A stretch of 30,313 nucleotides of DNA, from assembly GCA_015680685.1 (NCBI GenBank), contig MNCI01033602.1:6993-37305 (forward strand), written 5' to 3'. The notes beneath the pieces are model-generated. The model was given only the letters and a program-made list of their open reading frames with translations. It did no database searches and was not told the DNA's origin. The stretch is from Gnetum montanum (taxonomy: Eukaryota > Streptophyta > Gnetopsida > Gnetales > Gnetaceae). The translations under genes and the position numbers were made by a program. Position 1 is the stretch's first letter. Each line of letters begins with the position of its first letter. This document shows positions 29,475 to 30,313 of this stretch, piece after piece.

Positions 29475-29493
29475 TTGGTGTTGTTGCCAGGGA
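29475..29493 (+). other. PBS of the right-hand element
   Basis: TTGGTGTTGTTGCCAGGGA starts directly at the LTR end. It resembles the TGGCGCC-GTTGCC-type PBS of many plant Ty3/gypsy elements, with C-to-T changes. Confidence 0.7.
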
Positions 29494-29689
29494 TGGTGCT
29501 AGTTATCTAGATTAGTTGTATCTTACATGATCATTGTAAATGCATTAATGAACTATCTTTGGGAAAATACTAAGTCGCACACATCATACACCAAAAATAA
29601 TGTGTCTTTTGCAAGGAATAAATAATGCATTATATGAGAGAATATTCATTGAAGAATCAATGAGATATATATTAAACAAAATTAGAGTG

Positions 29690-30313
29690 ATCAACCTCAT
29701 ACAGTGGCTTCATATGTTCACAATCATCCTAACTATGCTAAATGACTACATTCACCTAAGGTAGACAATACTATAGGAGATGAAGTAAGTCCTAAAGTAG
29801 AGGAGGCCTCAAGACCTAGGACCTTCTCAAAACCTGGAAAAGATAAATCAAGGGATCATGTGAAAAACCATTGAAGCCATGGCAATCCTCCTACTTTCTC
29901 ATCTTCCTCTTCCTCTTTAATGACTATTTTTGATGAAGATGAATTTAGGTATAGAGACAAAGCTCTACTATGGGGTGAAAATAAGGGTAGAAATCAAAAC
30001 CATGGGAAAAATCAAAGACCTCAACATGAACATAGCCAAAACCATGACAATTGGGTAGATAGAAATAACAATTTTCACCAAGCCATGTCCAATGATGATG
30101 AACCCTTGTTGGACACTATGAGCTTGATGTAAATCATAGAGGTAGTTAAGATACCCCATAGGAATTTTAGGGAAATTTGCATAAAAAGGCTCGATATGAA
30201 TAATAATCCTAAATTTGTGGGAGGCTATGATTCTGATCCACAACATCACTTACAAGAATTCCATGATTCTTGTGCCTTGCAACATATTGAAATTAAGTAG
30301 CAAAAGCTTAAGC
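29690..30313 (+). pseudogene. gag N-terminal region of the right-hand Ty3/gypsy element, runs off the window
   Basis: A single plus frame reads through three stops (TGA near 29743, TGA near 29873, TAA at 30130): HTVASYVHNHPNYAK, then VDNTIGDEVSPKVEEASRPR, a serine run, MTIFDEDEFRYRDKALLWGE, an Asn/His/Gln-rich hydrophilic part, and FVGGYDSDPQHHLQEFHDSC. The last block matches the F-x-G-x-x-x-x-DP-x-x-H-L-x-x-F-x-x-x-C pattern at the start of the retrotransposon gag domain. It lies about 220 bp after the PBS, in the expected order. The start codon is uncertain, and the 3' part is outside the window. Confidence 0.75.

Overview
This window is intergenic, transposon-filled DNA from a large plant genome. 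A gymnosperm or similar repeat-bloated genome is my inference. The evidence is degenerate Ty3/gypsy gag-pol coding, plant-style LTR promoters (TATAAATA followed by AATAAA), PBS sequences, AT-rich filler, nested insertions, and no intact host gene, rRNA or tRNA that I can recognise. Almost all coding traces are pseudogenes read across stops and frameshifts.

Layout, left to right. (1) 1-2834: the 5' end of a minus-strand LTR element: a short leader ORF, a PBS-like site and one very long LTR (492-2834). Its U3 carries about 36 copies of a 21-bp minisatellite between two GACACGTGTC palindromes. (2) About 3390-6062 and 16852-18480: one old plus-strand Ty3/gypsy element (gag, protease, RT, RNase H, integrase) cut in two inside RNase H. 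(3) 6068-16846: the 10.8-kb insertion that cut it, bounded by TG...CA and an exact 5-bp target duplication (ATGGG). It holds a U3-like segment with GCTAY palindromes, an antisense gene with its own TATA box, degenerate tandem repeats on both sides of a 5'-truncated pol with two RNase H domains (Tat/Ogre type), and a right terminal region with a TATA box. (4) 19179-19989: a probable minus-strand solo LTR. (5) 20834-27290: a decayed gene-like unit with a W-box-rich promoter, TATA box, possible leader intron and coiled-coil ORF. A four-copy, about 870-bp tandem array interrupts it. Each copy carries conserved hairpins and a hammerhead-like core (CTGATGAG, GGG/CCC stem, CGAAA in the best copy). 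(6) 27292-30313: two same-family LTRs in tandem, each followed by a PBS-like site, then a gag pseudogene running off the window.

The solo LTR and the two tandem LTRs share R-U5 sequence but differ in short repeat modules at the start of U3. The four U3-like regions described here each carry a different palindromic or tandem motif set. The most novel candidates are the 870-bp array with the ribozyme-like core, the antisense gene in the Tat-like element, and these U3 repeat modules. All assignments are by eye; no alignment or folding program was run.
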